From UBA5314 sp035560815 (GTDB taxonomy: Bacteria > Bacillota > Syntrophomonadia > Syntrophomonadales > Syntrophomonadaceae), in assembly GCA_035560815.1 (NCBI GenBank), contig DATMYR010000012.1, positions 112,818-176,817 on the forward strand: a stretch of DNA of 64,000 nt, in the 5' to 3' direction. Positions 35,880-45,402 of this stretch are shown here, piece after piece (position 1 is the stretch's first letter; each line of letters begins with the position of its first letter). A program made the translations under genes and the position numbers. The notes below the pieces were generated by a model. That model did no database searches. It was given only the letters and a program-made list of their open reading frames with translations, and had not been told where the DNA came from.

Positions 35880-36395
35880 TCAGGTCCGTGCATGGCAAGC
35901 TTCCAGCAGCCTGAAGGTATTGGCACCTTGGCCCTCAACGATTTCGACCTGGACAACGTTGGCTGAAAGGTATGAGAAGAAACATATGCTGGTGTTCTCG
36001 GTGATGGGCACGGAATTGGTTCCGCTAATCCGGTAGATCTGATTTCCAGCCAGATAATAACGAATGCTGCGACCATCCGGATCCTTCATGTCCAGTCCTT
36101 GACCATCATTGAACAGCGATACTGAATTGGCTTGAATGATATCGTCACTGATGGCTTGCATAGCGGTTCGCGCAAAGTATTGCTGCTCTTCCATCATGAC
36201 CAGCCTGTCGAAACCCCGCATACCAGTCCACAGGAGCATGAATAACAGTGCAGCAAGCAGAATCATCATTGGTAGTACCAGAAGTATTTCCAGGAGCACC
36301 AGTCCCGACTCCCCGCCCCTACTTAATGACTTTTTCAGGGCACTATTTCCGCACCAGCGTGACCATTTCAAGGCTCTTCGTCTCCTTAACTCCAT
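35880..36395 (-). CDS. PilW/GspJ-like prepilin
   Basis: About 171 residues from the ATG at 36395; other starts up to 36422 are possible, and the 5' end overlaps the previous gene. The type III/IV prepilin signature GESGLVLLEILLVLPMMILL has cleavage predicted after Gly and Glu at mature position 5. The C-terminal part has PilW/GspJ-like sequences (DPDGRSIRYYLAGNQIYRIS). Cleaved by PilD and likely part of the minor pilin tip complex. Confidence 0.72.
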   Translation of the reverse strand: MELRRRRALKWSRWCGNSALKKSLSRGGESGLVLLEILLVLPMMILLAALLFMLLWTGMRGFDRLVMMEEQQYFARTAMQAISDDIIQANSVSLFNDGQGLDMKDPDGRSIRYYLAGNQIYRISGTNSVPITENTSICFFSYLSANVVQVEIVEGQGANTFRLLEACHART

Positions 36396-36747
36396 TCCAT
36401 TCCAACCTGACTCGCAGACCAACTAAATGGGGTTGTTCCGATAAAGGCTGTGTCTTCAGAAAAGCTTTCATTCCTGAGGGGATGACCACCCCGGTATCCA
36501 CGTCAAACGGTATCGCTAAATTATTTGACTGATCCCACGCAATTCCTTGTTCATTGTCGCGCAGGGATTCCAGGATGGCAAAAGCAGTACTGCTAGCCAG
36601 GGTCTCAGAGCGGGCGTCCTTCATCCCGTTCAGGGAACTCCAATATATGGAGTAAAGCAGGAGGGATGTCAAAGCTACCAGCAGGGAGGCTGCCAACACT
36701 TCGATCAAGAGCATCCCGGAACAATTGTGGACGAACGACCGCTTCAT
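36343..36747 (-). CDS. PilV/GspI-like prepilin
   Basis: 134 residues; AAGGAG ribosome site. Prepilin signature CSGMLLIEVLAASLLVALTS with Glu at position +5 after the predicted Gly cleavage. C-terminal VGLRVRLEWNGVKETKSLEMVTLVRK resembles PilV/GspI ends. First gene of the minor pilin operon, read from the promoter at 36780-36808. Confidence 0.75.
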   Translation of the reverse strand: MKRSFVHNCSGMLLIEVLAASLLVALTSLLLYSIYWSSLNGMKDARSETLASSTAFAILESLRDNEQGIAWDQSNNLAIPFDVDTGVVIPSGMKAFLKTQPLSEQPHLVGLRVRLEWNGVKETKSLEMVTLVRK

Positions 36748-36779
36748 GGATTAGATTCTCCTTGCTAGGATATAGCATT

Positions 36780-36808
36780 ATTTTACATTATTGTATCTTT
36801 AATTCCAA
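36780..36808 (-). promoter_or_regulatory. Sigma-A promoter of the minor pilin operon
   Basis: Minus strand TTGGAA (36803-36808), 17-base spacer, TAAAAT (36780-36785). Predicted start near 36773, about 26 bases before the ATG at 36747. Confidence 0.6.
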
Positions 36809-37027
36809 TATATATTTTATTTATCAAGTGATAAACCCTTCCATACGATGAAATAACTAGGAGCTAAATTGAAACGCTTTTCCGGAATAATCAGGACATA
36901 CGAACTATTTATTTTAAAATATGCCAGGTTTTCCTTTTTATGGAGAGGCGGGCCTGGTGACTGTTGATTTCTGCATGATTTTTCTTGCTCTGTAAAGAGA
37001 TGAACCGATAGAAGTGGGAGCCACAGG

Positions 37028-38542
37028 ATGGAAAAACAACACCAAAAACGAAATAATCAAAAAGGCATGACCCTGGTAGAGCTGTTGATCAGCCTTTTGA
37101 TCCTGGGTTTGATATCCGCCAGCCTATTCCCCCTGTTCGTAATGATCAATAAGAGTATTCAGGTCAGTCGCGTACGCCTTATAGCTGCTAATCTTGCCAA
37201 TGCCGAAATAGAAAACCTGCTCGGCAGGATCACCCCGCAGAACTATGCCACTGATTTACCAGATGGGCTCCAGCCTGCTGAAACAAAAATCGTAAACGGC
37301 ATAAGTTTTCAGGTCCAAAAGAATATTTTTTGGATAGATGATCCCAGTGATGGTAAATCTCCTGAGGATCCCATCCCTTTTGATTATAAAGGAGTCAAGG
37401 TAAGCGTATCAGCACCTGACTATTTTTCCGGAGAAATAACCAAGTACGCGGATTTTAAGACCAATGTGAGTCGTGAAGGTGCCGATGACCCATATTCAGG
37501 ACTTATTGTTAATGTCGTACGGGGATGGAGTCAGGAACCCGTGGAAGATGCTGATGTTACTATGACTCCTGCTGACCCTGGGAGTACCATTAGCGGTGAA
37601 AGCAACCAGGATGGTCAGGTCATTATGCCTCTGGACCTTTCTCAAGATCAGGAAGACTATTCCATTCTTGTTGAAAAATCAGGCATGATGATGCTGCCCG
37701 GTCAAGTGAACCTGGTTACCGCCAGTCGCTGGGAAACCCACAGTATTACTATTCTGATCGAGGAAGAATCAAGTATCACTTTGAATTTCCCAGGAAATCA
37801 TGAAGGGGGTCAGGTAACCCTTTCCCCAACTTCCCTTCTTGTATCAGCTTACCAAAATGTAAAAACTATCAACCCCGGTCAGACCTCAGTGAGTTTTGAC
37901 CATCTCTGGCCGGTGGGTGGAACTTTCGGTTTCACTTATACCATAGATTTGCAGTTGTACCGTCTAAAACAGCCCTTTATCAGCGATGGTGGATTCAGCC
38001 GTTGGAAAGAATTCAACAGTGAAAGCAACCTGCAGAATCTTTGGAAATACCAGACTTCCGCTCATTGCTGGGATGCCAAATCCAGCAATTATGCCTCAGT
38101 AGGTTTTTACGGAGACGGGGAAAACCAGCTGCTTTCTCCCTCGATTGGTCTTTCTAATTGGCAGGTCAACCCCCAACCCGGTCCTGGTATTTCTCCTTTC
38201 ACTTTGAGCGCCAAATTGAACTGGCACCAGAACCTGAACCGTGGAGGATCCCCCTCCCTCGCCGCCCTGGTTTACAAAAGCAATGACGGTTCTACCTGGC
38301 AGCCTCTTTTGGCGCTTGATGATCAAGTTCCAGAGGGAGATAGTGAGCAGCAAAAGGACCTGGTGGTTGGATCCGGGAGCAGCAGTGACCTGACCGACAA
38401 TTTCCGGCTGCGTTTTGACTCCAGCCCCAGTTTGAACAGTTTTACTGTAGACAATATCGACCTGCAGTGTCAGTATAGCAACTCCAACATTACTTTCAGC
38501 CAACCGGGTGAGAGCCTGACCCTTCAGGTCGCCCAACCATGA
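37028..38542 (+). CDS. Large prepilin-like protein with carboxypeptidase-regulatory-like domain
   Basis: 504 residues; ATG seven bases after GGGAG. Prepilin N-terminus QKGMTLVELLISLLILG (cleavage after Gly13, Glu at +5). Residues about 155-235 (SGLIVNVVRGWSQEPVEDADV to GQVIMPLD) resemble a carboxypeptidase-regulatory/Ig-like domain. The C-terminal half is beta-rich with Trp-rich segments reminiscent of carbohydrate-binding jelly-roll domains. Far longer than ordinary pilins, so probably a pilus tip adhesin. First of three plus-strand genes, divergent from the minor pilin operon. Confidence 0.7.
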   Translation: MEKQHQKRNNQKGMTLVELLISLLILGLISASLFPLFVMINKSIQVSRVRLIAANLANAEIENLLGRITPQNYATDLPDGLQPAETKIVNGISFQVQKNIFWIDDPSDGKSPEDPIPFDYKGVKVSVSAPDYFSGEITKYADFKTNVSREGADDPYSGLIVNVVRGWSQEPVEDADVTMTPADPGSTISGESNQDGQVIMPLDLSQDQEDYSILVEKSGMMMLPGQVNLVTASRWETHSITILIEEESSITLNFPGNHEGGQVTLSPTSLLVSAYQNVKTINPGQTSVSFDHLWPVGGTFGFTYTIDLQLYRLKQPFISDGGFSRWKEFNSESNLQNLWKYQTSAHCWDAKSSNYASVGFYGDGENQLLSPSIGLSNWQVNPQPGPGISPFTLSAKLNWHQNLNRGGSPSLAALVYKSNDGSTWQPLLALDDQVPEGDSEQQKDLVVGSGSSSDLTDNFRLRFDSSPSLNSFTVDNIDLQCQYSNSNITFSQPGESLTLQVAQP

Positions 38543-38570
38543 TTTAGCGGGCAGCGGAAAGGAGTAGTCA

Positions 38571-39587
38571 ATGGCCAAGCTTTGTTTCTCCTGGAAATAT
38601 ATAAATGACCAACAAGGACTAACCCTGATCGAAATGCTTTTCTGCCTGGTGTTGGTTAGTATGGTGGCCAGCGCAGGATTCAGCCTTTACTCCAGCATGG
38701 CCAGTGACTGGCAAAGTGCATCGGCCCAGAGTCCGGTTCTCAGTGATACCCGGTTGGCCATGGAAAAAATAGCCAGCGACATCAGGGCGGCAGATAAGCC
38801 GAACTCAGATACCCGAGCGGTGCGAGTTCTGGTGCCACAATCTGGCGATACATTCACAAAGGGTCAGCGCTTGGACGTCTACCAGTATGATGATGCTTCC
38901 TCAAAATATATGATGATTGAATACCGCCTGGTAAAAAACAATGCTGCTGACTCCTATAGCCATCTCCAAAGAGGATGGGTGGAGAGCTCCAGCCCCTCCA
39001 CAGATGCCAACCCCTCGTATGGTAATATTACCAACTGGCGAACCATTTTGGACGGAGTTACCAGCTCCGTACTATTTGAAGATGCGCTTTTGGATGATGA
39101 TACTGATACCAGTAATGATGACAACGAACGACGGATCATTAATGTCGATATGAAAGCAGCGGATACCCTGGCCAAACCCCGTTTTCGTGATTTTGAGCTA
39201 AAGTACACCATCGCCTCCCGCAGTCAGCAGATTGGTGTTTTGTCCGGAGGAGCAGGTGGGGGCTCAACGATAATACCCGTTGCCAGTGTTGCCATCAGTC
39301 CTCACAATCCGGCTACAGTCCCCTGGGGAGGAGATACAGTTACCCTCTCGGCTGCCGTATCCCCGGGCAATTCCAGCAATAAGGGAATTAGCTGGACAGA
39401 CAATAGCGACTGGATCCATATTGTCGGCAGCGGAACGAACATCCAGATCGATGTTGATCCAAATCCTGAATATCGGGTATCGCACCACTGGGTGGACTCC
39501 TCACCCCGGCAGGGAACCGTCACGGTCACCACTGATGACGGCCACTTTACTGATACCATTACCATTCACCAGTCGGGCAGCTCATAA
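38571..39587 (+). CDS. Prepilin-like protein with C-terminal Ig-like (Big-type) domain
   Basis: 338 residues. Prepilin signature QQGLTLIEMLFCLVLVSMVA (cleavage after Gly16, Glu at +5), followed by a PilW-like middle region. After a Gly-rich linker (GVLSGGAGGGS, about 224-234), residues 238-335 form a bacterial Ig-like domain (VAISPHNPATVPWGG, then SWTDNSDWI). Likely a surface-exposed minor pilin. 28 bases after the preceding gene and probably cotranscribed. Confidence 0.72.
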   Translation: MAKLCFSWKYINDQQGLTLIEMLFCLVLVSMVASAGFSLYSSMASDWQSASAQSPVLSDTRLAMEKIASDIRAADKPNSDTRAVRVLVPQSGDTFTKGQRLDVYQYDDASSKYMMIEYRLVKNNAADSYSHLQRGWVESSSPSTDANPSYGNITNWRTILDGVTSSVLFEDALLDDDTDTSNDDNERRIINVDMKAADTLAKPRFRDFELKYTIASRSQQIGVLSGGAGGGSTIIPVASVAISPHNPATVPWGGDTVTLSAAVSPGNSSNKGISWTDNSDWIHIVGSGTNIQIDVDPNPEYRVSHHWVDSSPRQGTVTVTTDDGHFTDTITIHQSGSS

Positions 39588-39615
39588 TCGAGAATCTCTA
39601 GGAGTGTTTAGCATT

Positions 39616-41391
39616 ATGCAAGTATCACGAATGAATTTCTTGTCTGCTAAAAAGGAAAAGGGCAATACCATTCTTATGGTGGTAGTTTTGATGGCGGTTG
39701 TTGTTTTGCTGGGCGGCGCCGCTCTAAGCATTGCCAGGAACCAGGGATTGTCTGTAAACACTTTTATGGCTTCCTATGATGCCATGCGCAATGCAGAGAC
39801 AGGCTATAACAAATACCTCTGGGAGTTCAACCATAATGGAACCTTCTATTCGGATACGGATAAATACCAATTGGCGTCCGAAGACAGTCAGAAGCGAATA
39901 TATAAACCCATAGCAACGGCTCATGCCGACAACTATCGGGTGGAAATTGAGATTCCCATGGTGCAGGTAGGCAGCCAGTCTATGCCCTCCTCCAACCAGG
40001 CCTTCGTTCGTTCTACAGGTTGGTCGCCCAAAAGCCCTTCGCAGCAGCGCACCCTCCAGGTGGAATTGGTCAAACGAAGTTTTGCTCAGTTTGCCATGAT
40101 AACCGATGACAATCGGGATGAGAGCGGCACTGCAATCTATTGGGTAAGCGGTGAAAGCCTTTATGGCCCCCTTCATACCAACGGCACCCTTTTTATAAGC
40201 GGTAGTCCCAAGCTTTGTGGACCGGTAAGCTACTATGGAGCTGTCAATCCTACTTCTTATCAGAACAATCCCCCTTCCAGCATCTTTCGCGGAGGCCTCA
40301 CCCATGTTAGCAGTACTATTCCCTGGCCCAATGCCAACACCAAACTACTGGCTCAAGCTCGAATCGCCAATAAGGGCCATTATTATAAAGGCAGAACCTG
40401 CATCATGCTGCGCGGCGACCAGTACGATGTACGCTGCTGGGATGCCGATACCGGAAGCTGGAAGTATGATAACATTGCTTACCAGTATGCACCTACAGGC
40501 AGTAATGAAAATCAGAAAAGTCAAAATGCCGAGAAGGAATATGGCAATTACAAGATACCCAGTATCCCGGCATTTTCCTTTACAGGTTCCTTTTCTGATT
40601 TCCGAAATGCTACATATCAGAGCGAACCGATATTCACTTCTCTGCCGCTGCCGGACAATGGGGTGATCTATGTAGACGGATCTCCGGCCAGTTCGGATAC
40701 CAATGACCTCTACGGCAACAATACTGCTTATGGATCCAAGTTTTCCCCGGCCTTTGGAAATCTCTTTATTTCCGGCCAATTAGAAGGGCAGCTTACCGTA
40801 GCAGCCGCCAATGATATTTTCCTGACCGCTTATGATCCCACCGACTGGCGAAATCCGAATCCCCAGGGAACGGGAGTCATTCTACCTGTGACCGGAGGCA
40901 TCACCTACAGCAACACTACCTTCGCCCCCAATGTCAGTGGCGGCGTATGGGCATCCACCACCGTAAACGGCAGTGACATGCTGGGACTGGTTGGTGACCG
41001 TAAAATTCGCATCCTTCATTATGACTGGCCGCGCCAATTACCGAACCCTGCCGGAACAACCACCGAATATTGGGGTGGAAATAGCAGTTCCAGCCGCATC
41101 GATATGGCCAGAAGTAATTATACGATTCATGCTGCCATGTTCGTTCGACGTTCGACATATGGTTATGAATTCCCTACCGAAGGCTCGGATAAAGGAAATC
41201 TAACTGTATTTGGTTCCATTGCTCAGAGACTGAGAGGAATCGTTGGTCAGGACCCGGCCGGCTATACCAAACAATATTATCATGACCCACGCATGCTCTA
41301 TACCACCCCTCCTTATTACGTGCAGCCGGGTCAGACCGGCTGGCAGGTGGGAGAATGGAAAGAGATTTACACCCCGGTTGCTCAAGAATAA
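39616..41391 (+). CDS. Large pilus-associated surface protein
   Basis: 591 residues from the ATG at 39616; a longer frame to 39280 overlaps the preceding gene and has no signal. N-terminal hydrophobic helix after a basic leader (NTILMVVVLMAVVVLLGGAAL, about 17-37) resembles PilX-like proteins, without a clear Gly-Phe/Met cleavage site. The middle contains YWVSGESLYGPLHTNGTLF, suggestive of a DUF4900-type domain, and a beta-rich C-terminus. Third gene of the plus-strand cluster. Function is not recognised beyond its pilus context. Confidence 0.65.
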   Translation: MQVSRMNFLSAKKEKGNTILMVVVLMAVVVLLGGAALSIARNQGLSVNTFMASYDAMRNAETGYNKYLWEFNHNGTFYSDTDKYQLASEDSQKRIYKPIATAHADNYRVEIEIPMVQVGSQSMPSSNQAFVRSTGWSPKSPSQQRTLQVELVKRSFAQFAMITDDNRDESGTAIYWVSGESLYGPLHTNGTLFISGSPKLCGPVSYYGAVNPTSYQNNPPSSIFRGGLTHVSSTIPWPNANTKLLAQARIANKGHYYKGRTCIMLRGDQYDVRCWDADTGSWKYDNIAYQYAPTGSNENQKSQNAEKEYGNYKIPSIPAFSFTGSFSDFRNATYQSEPIFTSLPLPDNGVIYVDGSPASSDTNDLYGNNTAYGSKFSPAFGNLFISGQLEGQLTVAAANDIFLTAYDPTDWRNPNPQGTGVILPVTGGITYSNTTFAPNVSGGVWASTTVNGSDMLGLVGDRKIRILHYDWPRQLPNPAGTTTEYWGGNSSSSRIDMARSNYTIHAAMFVRRSTYGYEFPTEGSDKGNLTVFGSIAQRLRGIVGQDPAGYTKQYYHDPRMLYTTPPYYVQPGQTGWQVGEWKEIYTPVAQE

Positions 41392-41474
41392 ACTGGGTAA
41401 TTTAACAAGGTGTGATATGAGAACATGGGTGCGGTTTCGGATGTTCCGTCACCATGCACATTTCAATTGCTGGA

Positions 41475-42242
41475 CTAGAAAGAGATGAGATGCAGATAGG
41501 CACCGATGATTTGCTCGCCCCACAGCCAGGCAACTGCTGCAGCCAGGGCCAGAAACGGCCCGTATTTGATGGCTGTCTTGCCATGGGCTTTGGTAAAGGT
41601 CAGGAGACCAATTGCCCATATCCCCCCCAGTAAAGAAGCCAAAACGAAAGACAGGAAGGCCCCGGGCAGCCCGACAAAAGTACCAATAACCGCGGCCAGC
41701 TTCACATCTCCGCCCCCCATCCCGCCTCGGGAAAGAACCGCAGCCAGAAAGAGAACCCCGGCAAAGAGGAACATCCCCTCCAGGGAGGATTGCCAGCCCA
41801 CCGTAAAAAAGGAAAAGAGGATTCCCAGCATGATGCCCGGATAGGTTAGACGGTCCGGAATCAAACCTGTTTCCAGGTCGGTAAAGGTAGAAACGATAAG
41901 AATGGCCATCAATACCCCGCCCGCCAGACCCCAAACCCACCAGTATGGATCAGGTAAAAAAGAAAGTGCCTTCAGGTAAACCAGGAGGAATAGTACCCCG
42001 GTCAGGGCCTCCACGAGTGGATAGCGGGAGCTGATTGGAGCTTGGCAGTAACGGCAGCGGCCCCGGAGAAAGAGATAGCCGAACAGCGGAACCAGATCTC
42101 CGGACTTGAGCTTTTCCTGGCAGGATGGGCAGTGACTGCCAGGCCATACGATGGATTCGCCCCGCGGCAGACGGTAGATCAACACATTTAAAAAGGACCC
42201 GAATAATACGCCAATTGCGACGACAATTAGATATACTATCAT
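41475..42242 (-). CDS. pilD: Prepilin peptidase/N-methyltransferase PilD
   Basis: 255 residues, polytopic. The N-terminal methyltransferase domain carries the zinc-binding CPSC and CRYC pairs (about 38-66). The aspartyl peptidase residues are Asp in FTDLETGLIPD and Asp in GMGGGDVKL. It cleaves and methylates the prepilins encoded on both sides. Last gene of the pilB-pilD operon, after a probable terminator for pilA. Confidence 0.95.
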   Translation of the reverse strand: MIVYLIVVAIGVLFGSFLNVLIYRLPRGESIVWPGSHCPSCQEKLKSGDLVPLFGYLFLRGRCRYCQAPISSRYPLVEALTGVLFLLVYLKALSFLPDPYWWVWGLAGGVLMAILIVSTFTDLETGLIPDRLTYPGIMLGILFSFFTVGWQSSLEGMFLFAGVLFLAAVLSRGGMGGGDVKLAAVIGTFVGLPGAFLSFVLASLLGGIWAIGLLTFTKAHGKTAIKYGPFLALAAAVAWLWGEQIIGAYLHLISF

Positions 42243-42380
42243 CAGAATTCACATTCCTCCCAGGATTTGTTATCTCGAGAAAACCTTTTCCAAACCTTGT
42301 ACGTTGGTGAAAGCTTAAATCGTTCCCTTCAAGCAGCATAAAATTTCCCAAAACTCCACAGGGTACACTTTCTTTTCTGC

Positions 42381-42412
42381 AAAAAAACCCGACGTAATTG
42401 CATCGGGTTTTT
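42381..42412 (-). terminator. Terminator after pilA
   Basis: CCCGA/TCGGG stem (42388-42392 with 42403-42407) extended by further pairs, flanked by an A run and a T run, so it can act in both directions. Partial read-through to pilD would keep pilin in excess. Confidence 0.75.
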
Positions 42413-42477
42413 CGCTAGTATGACAGAAGGTAAGAAGCCCCACTTGGTCTCATATGACTCAGTTGATCTCATAGGGT

Positions 42478-42879
42478 TTAAAAATCATAGTCTGAACCGC
42501 CTTCTGCAGGTACGCCTCCAGAGCATTTGCCCGGTTTTACATTCAGAGTATGACCCGATCCTGCAGCGATAGCATAGTTTCCTGAACCTTTTACCGGCTG
42601 TGTAGGATTCTCTTTCAAGTAACCACCACTTACAAGTGCAGCAACATCAGTTGGAAGGGTACGGTTGTGGGAATCATAATACACCTCAGTAGCATTCGCT
42701 ATCAAGTCAACATTACTGTCGTTAGCATCTTGCTTGGCTTTAGCCGTAACCCCAGTAAATTTCGGAATAGCCATAGCAGCTAGGATAGCCAGTATAGCCA
42801 TGACTACCAATAGTTCGATTAAGGTGAAACCCTTTTGATTATCGTTTCTTCTCATCATTTCACGCATTTTAATTAACAC
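42478..42879 (-). CDS. pilA: Major type IV pilin
   Basis: 133 residues from a GTG at 42879, eight bases after GGAGG; the ATG at 42894 would lie on the ribosome site. Prepilin signature NQKGFTLIELLVVMAILAIL with predicted cleavage after Gly and Glu at +5. The mature protein is 116 residues with eight Phe/Tyr (positions 1, 24, 50, 51, 70, 85, 114, 116) and a single Cys near the end. Short for a type IVa pilin. It lies between pilC and pilD in the assembly operon, so it is the likely main subunit. Confidence 0.9.
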   Translation of the reverse strand: MLIKMREMMRRNDNQKGFTLIELLVVMAILAILAAMAIPKFTGVTAKAKQDANDSNVDLIANATEVYYDSHNRTLPTDVAALVSGGYLKENPTQPVKGSGNYAIAAGSGHTLNVKPGKCSGGVPAEGGSDYDF

Positions 42880-43078
42880 AAATAATCCCTCCATATTTGT
42901 TTTCGTTGTGATTGATCCGAGTGTATCCGATCCCCCCTTTGAGGAGTGTTGCAGCGGTCTGATGAATCATTGCGGTTGAATAATTACGTTCGTTCGCGAT
43001 CCGCTATTATTTTATTTATCGTGTAATATGGTAATTTGGTCCAGTATTTTTTTTATTTTTTTATTGGTCCTAGCAAAC

Positions 43079-44287
43079 CTACTGCAATGTGGTAGATAGA
43101 TCGAAAACGGGCAGGAGAATAGCAGATACAATGCCTCCTACCAGTAAGGCTACAATGACGATAAGGATAGGCTCAATGGCTGCCATCAAGGCATCCACCA
43201 TATACATAACTTCCCGCTCATAATATTCCGACATGCGGACCAGCATATCGTCCAGAGAGCCGGTTTCTTCCCCCACGGAAATCATCTGAGTGACCATGGG
43301 CTCAAAGACCCCGGTTTCCTCGAGAGGCCCGGCAATGGATTCCCCTTCACTGATGCTGGCCCGCGCTTTGCCGATGGCCCTGGCGATGACCGCATTGCCG
43401 GCCACTTCCTGCAATACCTCCAGGGCTTGAAGGATGGGAATTCCCGCTTTGACCAGGGTGCCCATAGTCCGTGCGAAGCGGGCTACATTGATACGGGAAA
43501 TGGTTTTGCCCAGCAAAGGCAGGTGCAGGTACATATTGTCAAAAAAGTAACGTCCGGACGGCGTCTTTCCCATACGTTTCAGCCCTACAACCATCAGGAT
43601 GATGCCGCCCGTCAAATACATCCAGAAGGCGCGCAGGAAGGCGCTGACCGCCAGCAAAATACGGGTGGGGGTGGGCAGATCCATTCCCGAAGACTTAAAC
43701 ATGTCTACAAAGGATGGTAAAACAAAAGTGATGAGGCCAATTATCATTATGACAGCGAATACGCTGATGATAGCAGGATAAACGGAGGCCGATTTTATCT
43801 TGGAACTAATTTCATGTTCTCTTTCCAGGTAAACGGCCAATTTATCCAGAACCTCATCCAGCATACCGCCCAGTTCCCCGGCTTTGATCATGTTGATGTA
43901 AACATTGGAGAAGATGTCGCGGTGTTTATCCACCGCCTTCCACATGGGCATACCTTCAGCGATGTCCTGCCTGATCTGTCCGAGCGCCTTTTTGAGTTTT
44001 TTGTCGGCGGTTTGCTTTTCCAAAATGCTGAAACACTTCAAGATGGATAAGCCGGCGGATATCATAGTGGCCAACTGTCGGGTCATGACCACCAGGTCTT
44101 TGGTTTTCACTTTTAAAAAGGAAAATTCCAGGTTTATTTCCTTGCTGGAAGGGCTGGCTTCCTTGAGGGAAAGCACTGAATAGTTCTGAGCCAGGAGACT
44201 CTGTATGACCGTCTCCCGGTTTTCCGCTTCCAGAAACCCGGCGAGATATTTTCCCTGCCGGGTGCGGACATTGTATGCAAATCTCAC
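43079..44287 (-). CDS. pilC: Type IV pilus inner membrane platform PilC
   Basis: 402 residues, the usual length. Two GspF domains (about 70-190 and 270-395) with segments MTRQLATMISAGLSILKCFSI and FARTMGTLVKAGIPILQALE, and three membrane segments (about 170-190, 215-240, 375-395). The family end ALLVGGIVSAILLPVFDL is present. It couples PilB and PilT to pilin insertion. The 184-base gap to pilA holds no recognisable gene. Confidence 0.95.
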   Translation of the reverse strand: MRFAYNVRTRQGKYLAGFLEAENRETVIQSLLAQNYSVLSLKEASPSSKEINLEFSFLKVKTKDLVVMTRQLATMISAGLSILKCFSILEKQTADKKLKKALGQIRQDIAEGMPMWKAVDKHRDIFSNVYINMIKAGELGGMLDEVLDKLAVYLEREHEISSKIKSASVYPAIISVFAVIMIIGLITFVLPSFVDMFKSSGMDLPTPTRILLAVSAFLRAFWMYLTGGIILMVVGLKRMGKTPSGRYFFDNMYLHLPLLGKTISRINVARFARTMGTLVKAGIPILQALEVLQEVAGNAVIARAIGKARASISEGESIAGPLEETGVFEPMVTQMISVGEETGSLDDMLVRMSEYYEREVMYMVDALMAAIEPILIVIVALLVGGIVSAILLPVFDLSTTLQ

Positions 44288-44336
44288 CCTTTTCCCCTCC
44301 CCTGATTATCACATGAAGATCCTTGTTGAATAAACT

Positions 44337-45398
44337 CTACGAAACGGAGAGCGCCTCCGGGTTCTTTACCCGCTTTTTAAACTCCTCCATGGAAATCAGT
44401 CCGCGCTGATACAGATTCGTCAAAGATTTATCCATGGTCACCATACCCTGATTGGCTCCGGTTTGAAGCGATGAATACAGTTGGTGGGTTTTGTTTTCCC
44501 GGATCAGGTTGCGAACCGCATGGGTGGCGATCATGACTTCGGTAGCCAGGGCCATGCCGGAATTGTCTGCCCGGGGGATCAACTGCTGGCTGATAATACC
44601 TTCAATGCAATTGGACAACTGAAAGGTTACCTGCCCCTGCTGGTGCGGAGGAAAAACATCCACAATCCGCTCTACGGTCTGTGTAGCGTTGGATGAGTGA
44701 AGAGTAGCCAGCACAAGATGGCCGGTTTCAGCCGCCGTCAGAGCGGTGGAAATCGTTTCTAAATCCCGCATTTCGCCGATTAGAATAACATCCGGATCCT
44801 GCCGCAAAGCGGCCCGCAGGGCCAGGGGAAAGCTGATGGTATCAGTGCCGACTTCCCGCTGGTTAATTATACAAGTGCCGTGGCGATGCAGGTATTCGAT
44901 TGGATCTTCCAGAGTAATGATATTAAAACTTTTTCCCTGGTTCATTAGATTAATCATGGCCGCCAGGGTAGTGGATTTTCCGCTGCCAGTAACCCCGGTA
45001 ACCAGAATCATTCCCCGTTCTTTATTGGCCAGGGATTTAACGATCGCAGGCAATCCCAGACTGTCGATGTCAGGAATGTTGGATGCGATAAGCCGCAAGG
45101 CTACCGCCCAGGAACCGCGCTGCATATAAATGTTGGCCCGATAGCGTCCAATTCCGGCGAAGGAGTTGGAAAAGTCCGCCTGACCAGTCTTTTTCAATTC
45201 ATCCTTAATCCGTTCATGGGGAATGACCTCTTCTCCCAGGTGCCGGGTGTCTTCTCCGGTGAGAACATCGGCTCCCGGGCAGGGAAGTAGTTTCCCGAAA
45301 ACCCGAAGCATGGGCGGCCGGTAGACGGTCAGATGCACATCCGAAGCCTTCATCTGCGTCGCTATCGTCAGAATCTCAACTGCACTCATGCTCGCCAT
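44337..45398 (-). CDS. pilT: Pilus retraction ATPase PilT
   Basis: 353 residues; ATG eight bases after GGGAGGG. Hexameric ATPase that powers pilus retraction. Walker A GVTGSGKSTTLAAMI, Asp box ITLEDPIEYLH, Walker B in DVILIGEMRDLETI and His box ATLHSSNATQTVERI. The N-terminus (ASDVHLT) and the lack of an N-terminal MshEN domain separate it from PilB. Its presence implies dynamic pili (twitching, DNA uptake or surface contact). Confidence 0.95.
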   Translation of the reverse strand: MASMSAVEILTIATQMKASDVHLTVYRPPMLRVFGKLLPCPGADVLTGEDTRHLGEEVIPHERIKDELKKTGQADFSNSFAGIGRYRANIYMQRGSWAVALRLIASNIPDIDSLGLPAIVKSLANKERGMILVTGVTGSGKSTTLAAMINLMNQGKSFNIITLEDPIEYLHRHGTCIINQREVGTDTISFPLALRAALRQDPDVILIGEMRDLETISTALTAAETGHLVLATLHSSNATQTVERIVDVFPPHQQGQVTFQLSNCIEGIISQQLIPRADNSGMALATEVMIATHAVRNLIRENKTHQLYSSLQTGANQGMVTMDKSLTNLYQRGLISMEEFKKRVKNPEALSVS

Positions 45399-45402
45399 CT
45401 GC

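Noticed and set aside
39280..39615. 5' extension of the large pilus gene
   Set aside because: Overlaps the Ig-like domain of the preceding gene; the ATG at 39616 starts at the hydrophobic leader.
42895..43078. c-di-GMP riboswitch before pilA
   Set aside because: The conserved GEMM core segments were looked for on the minus strand and not found.
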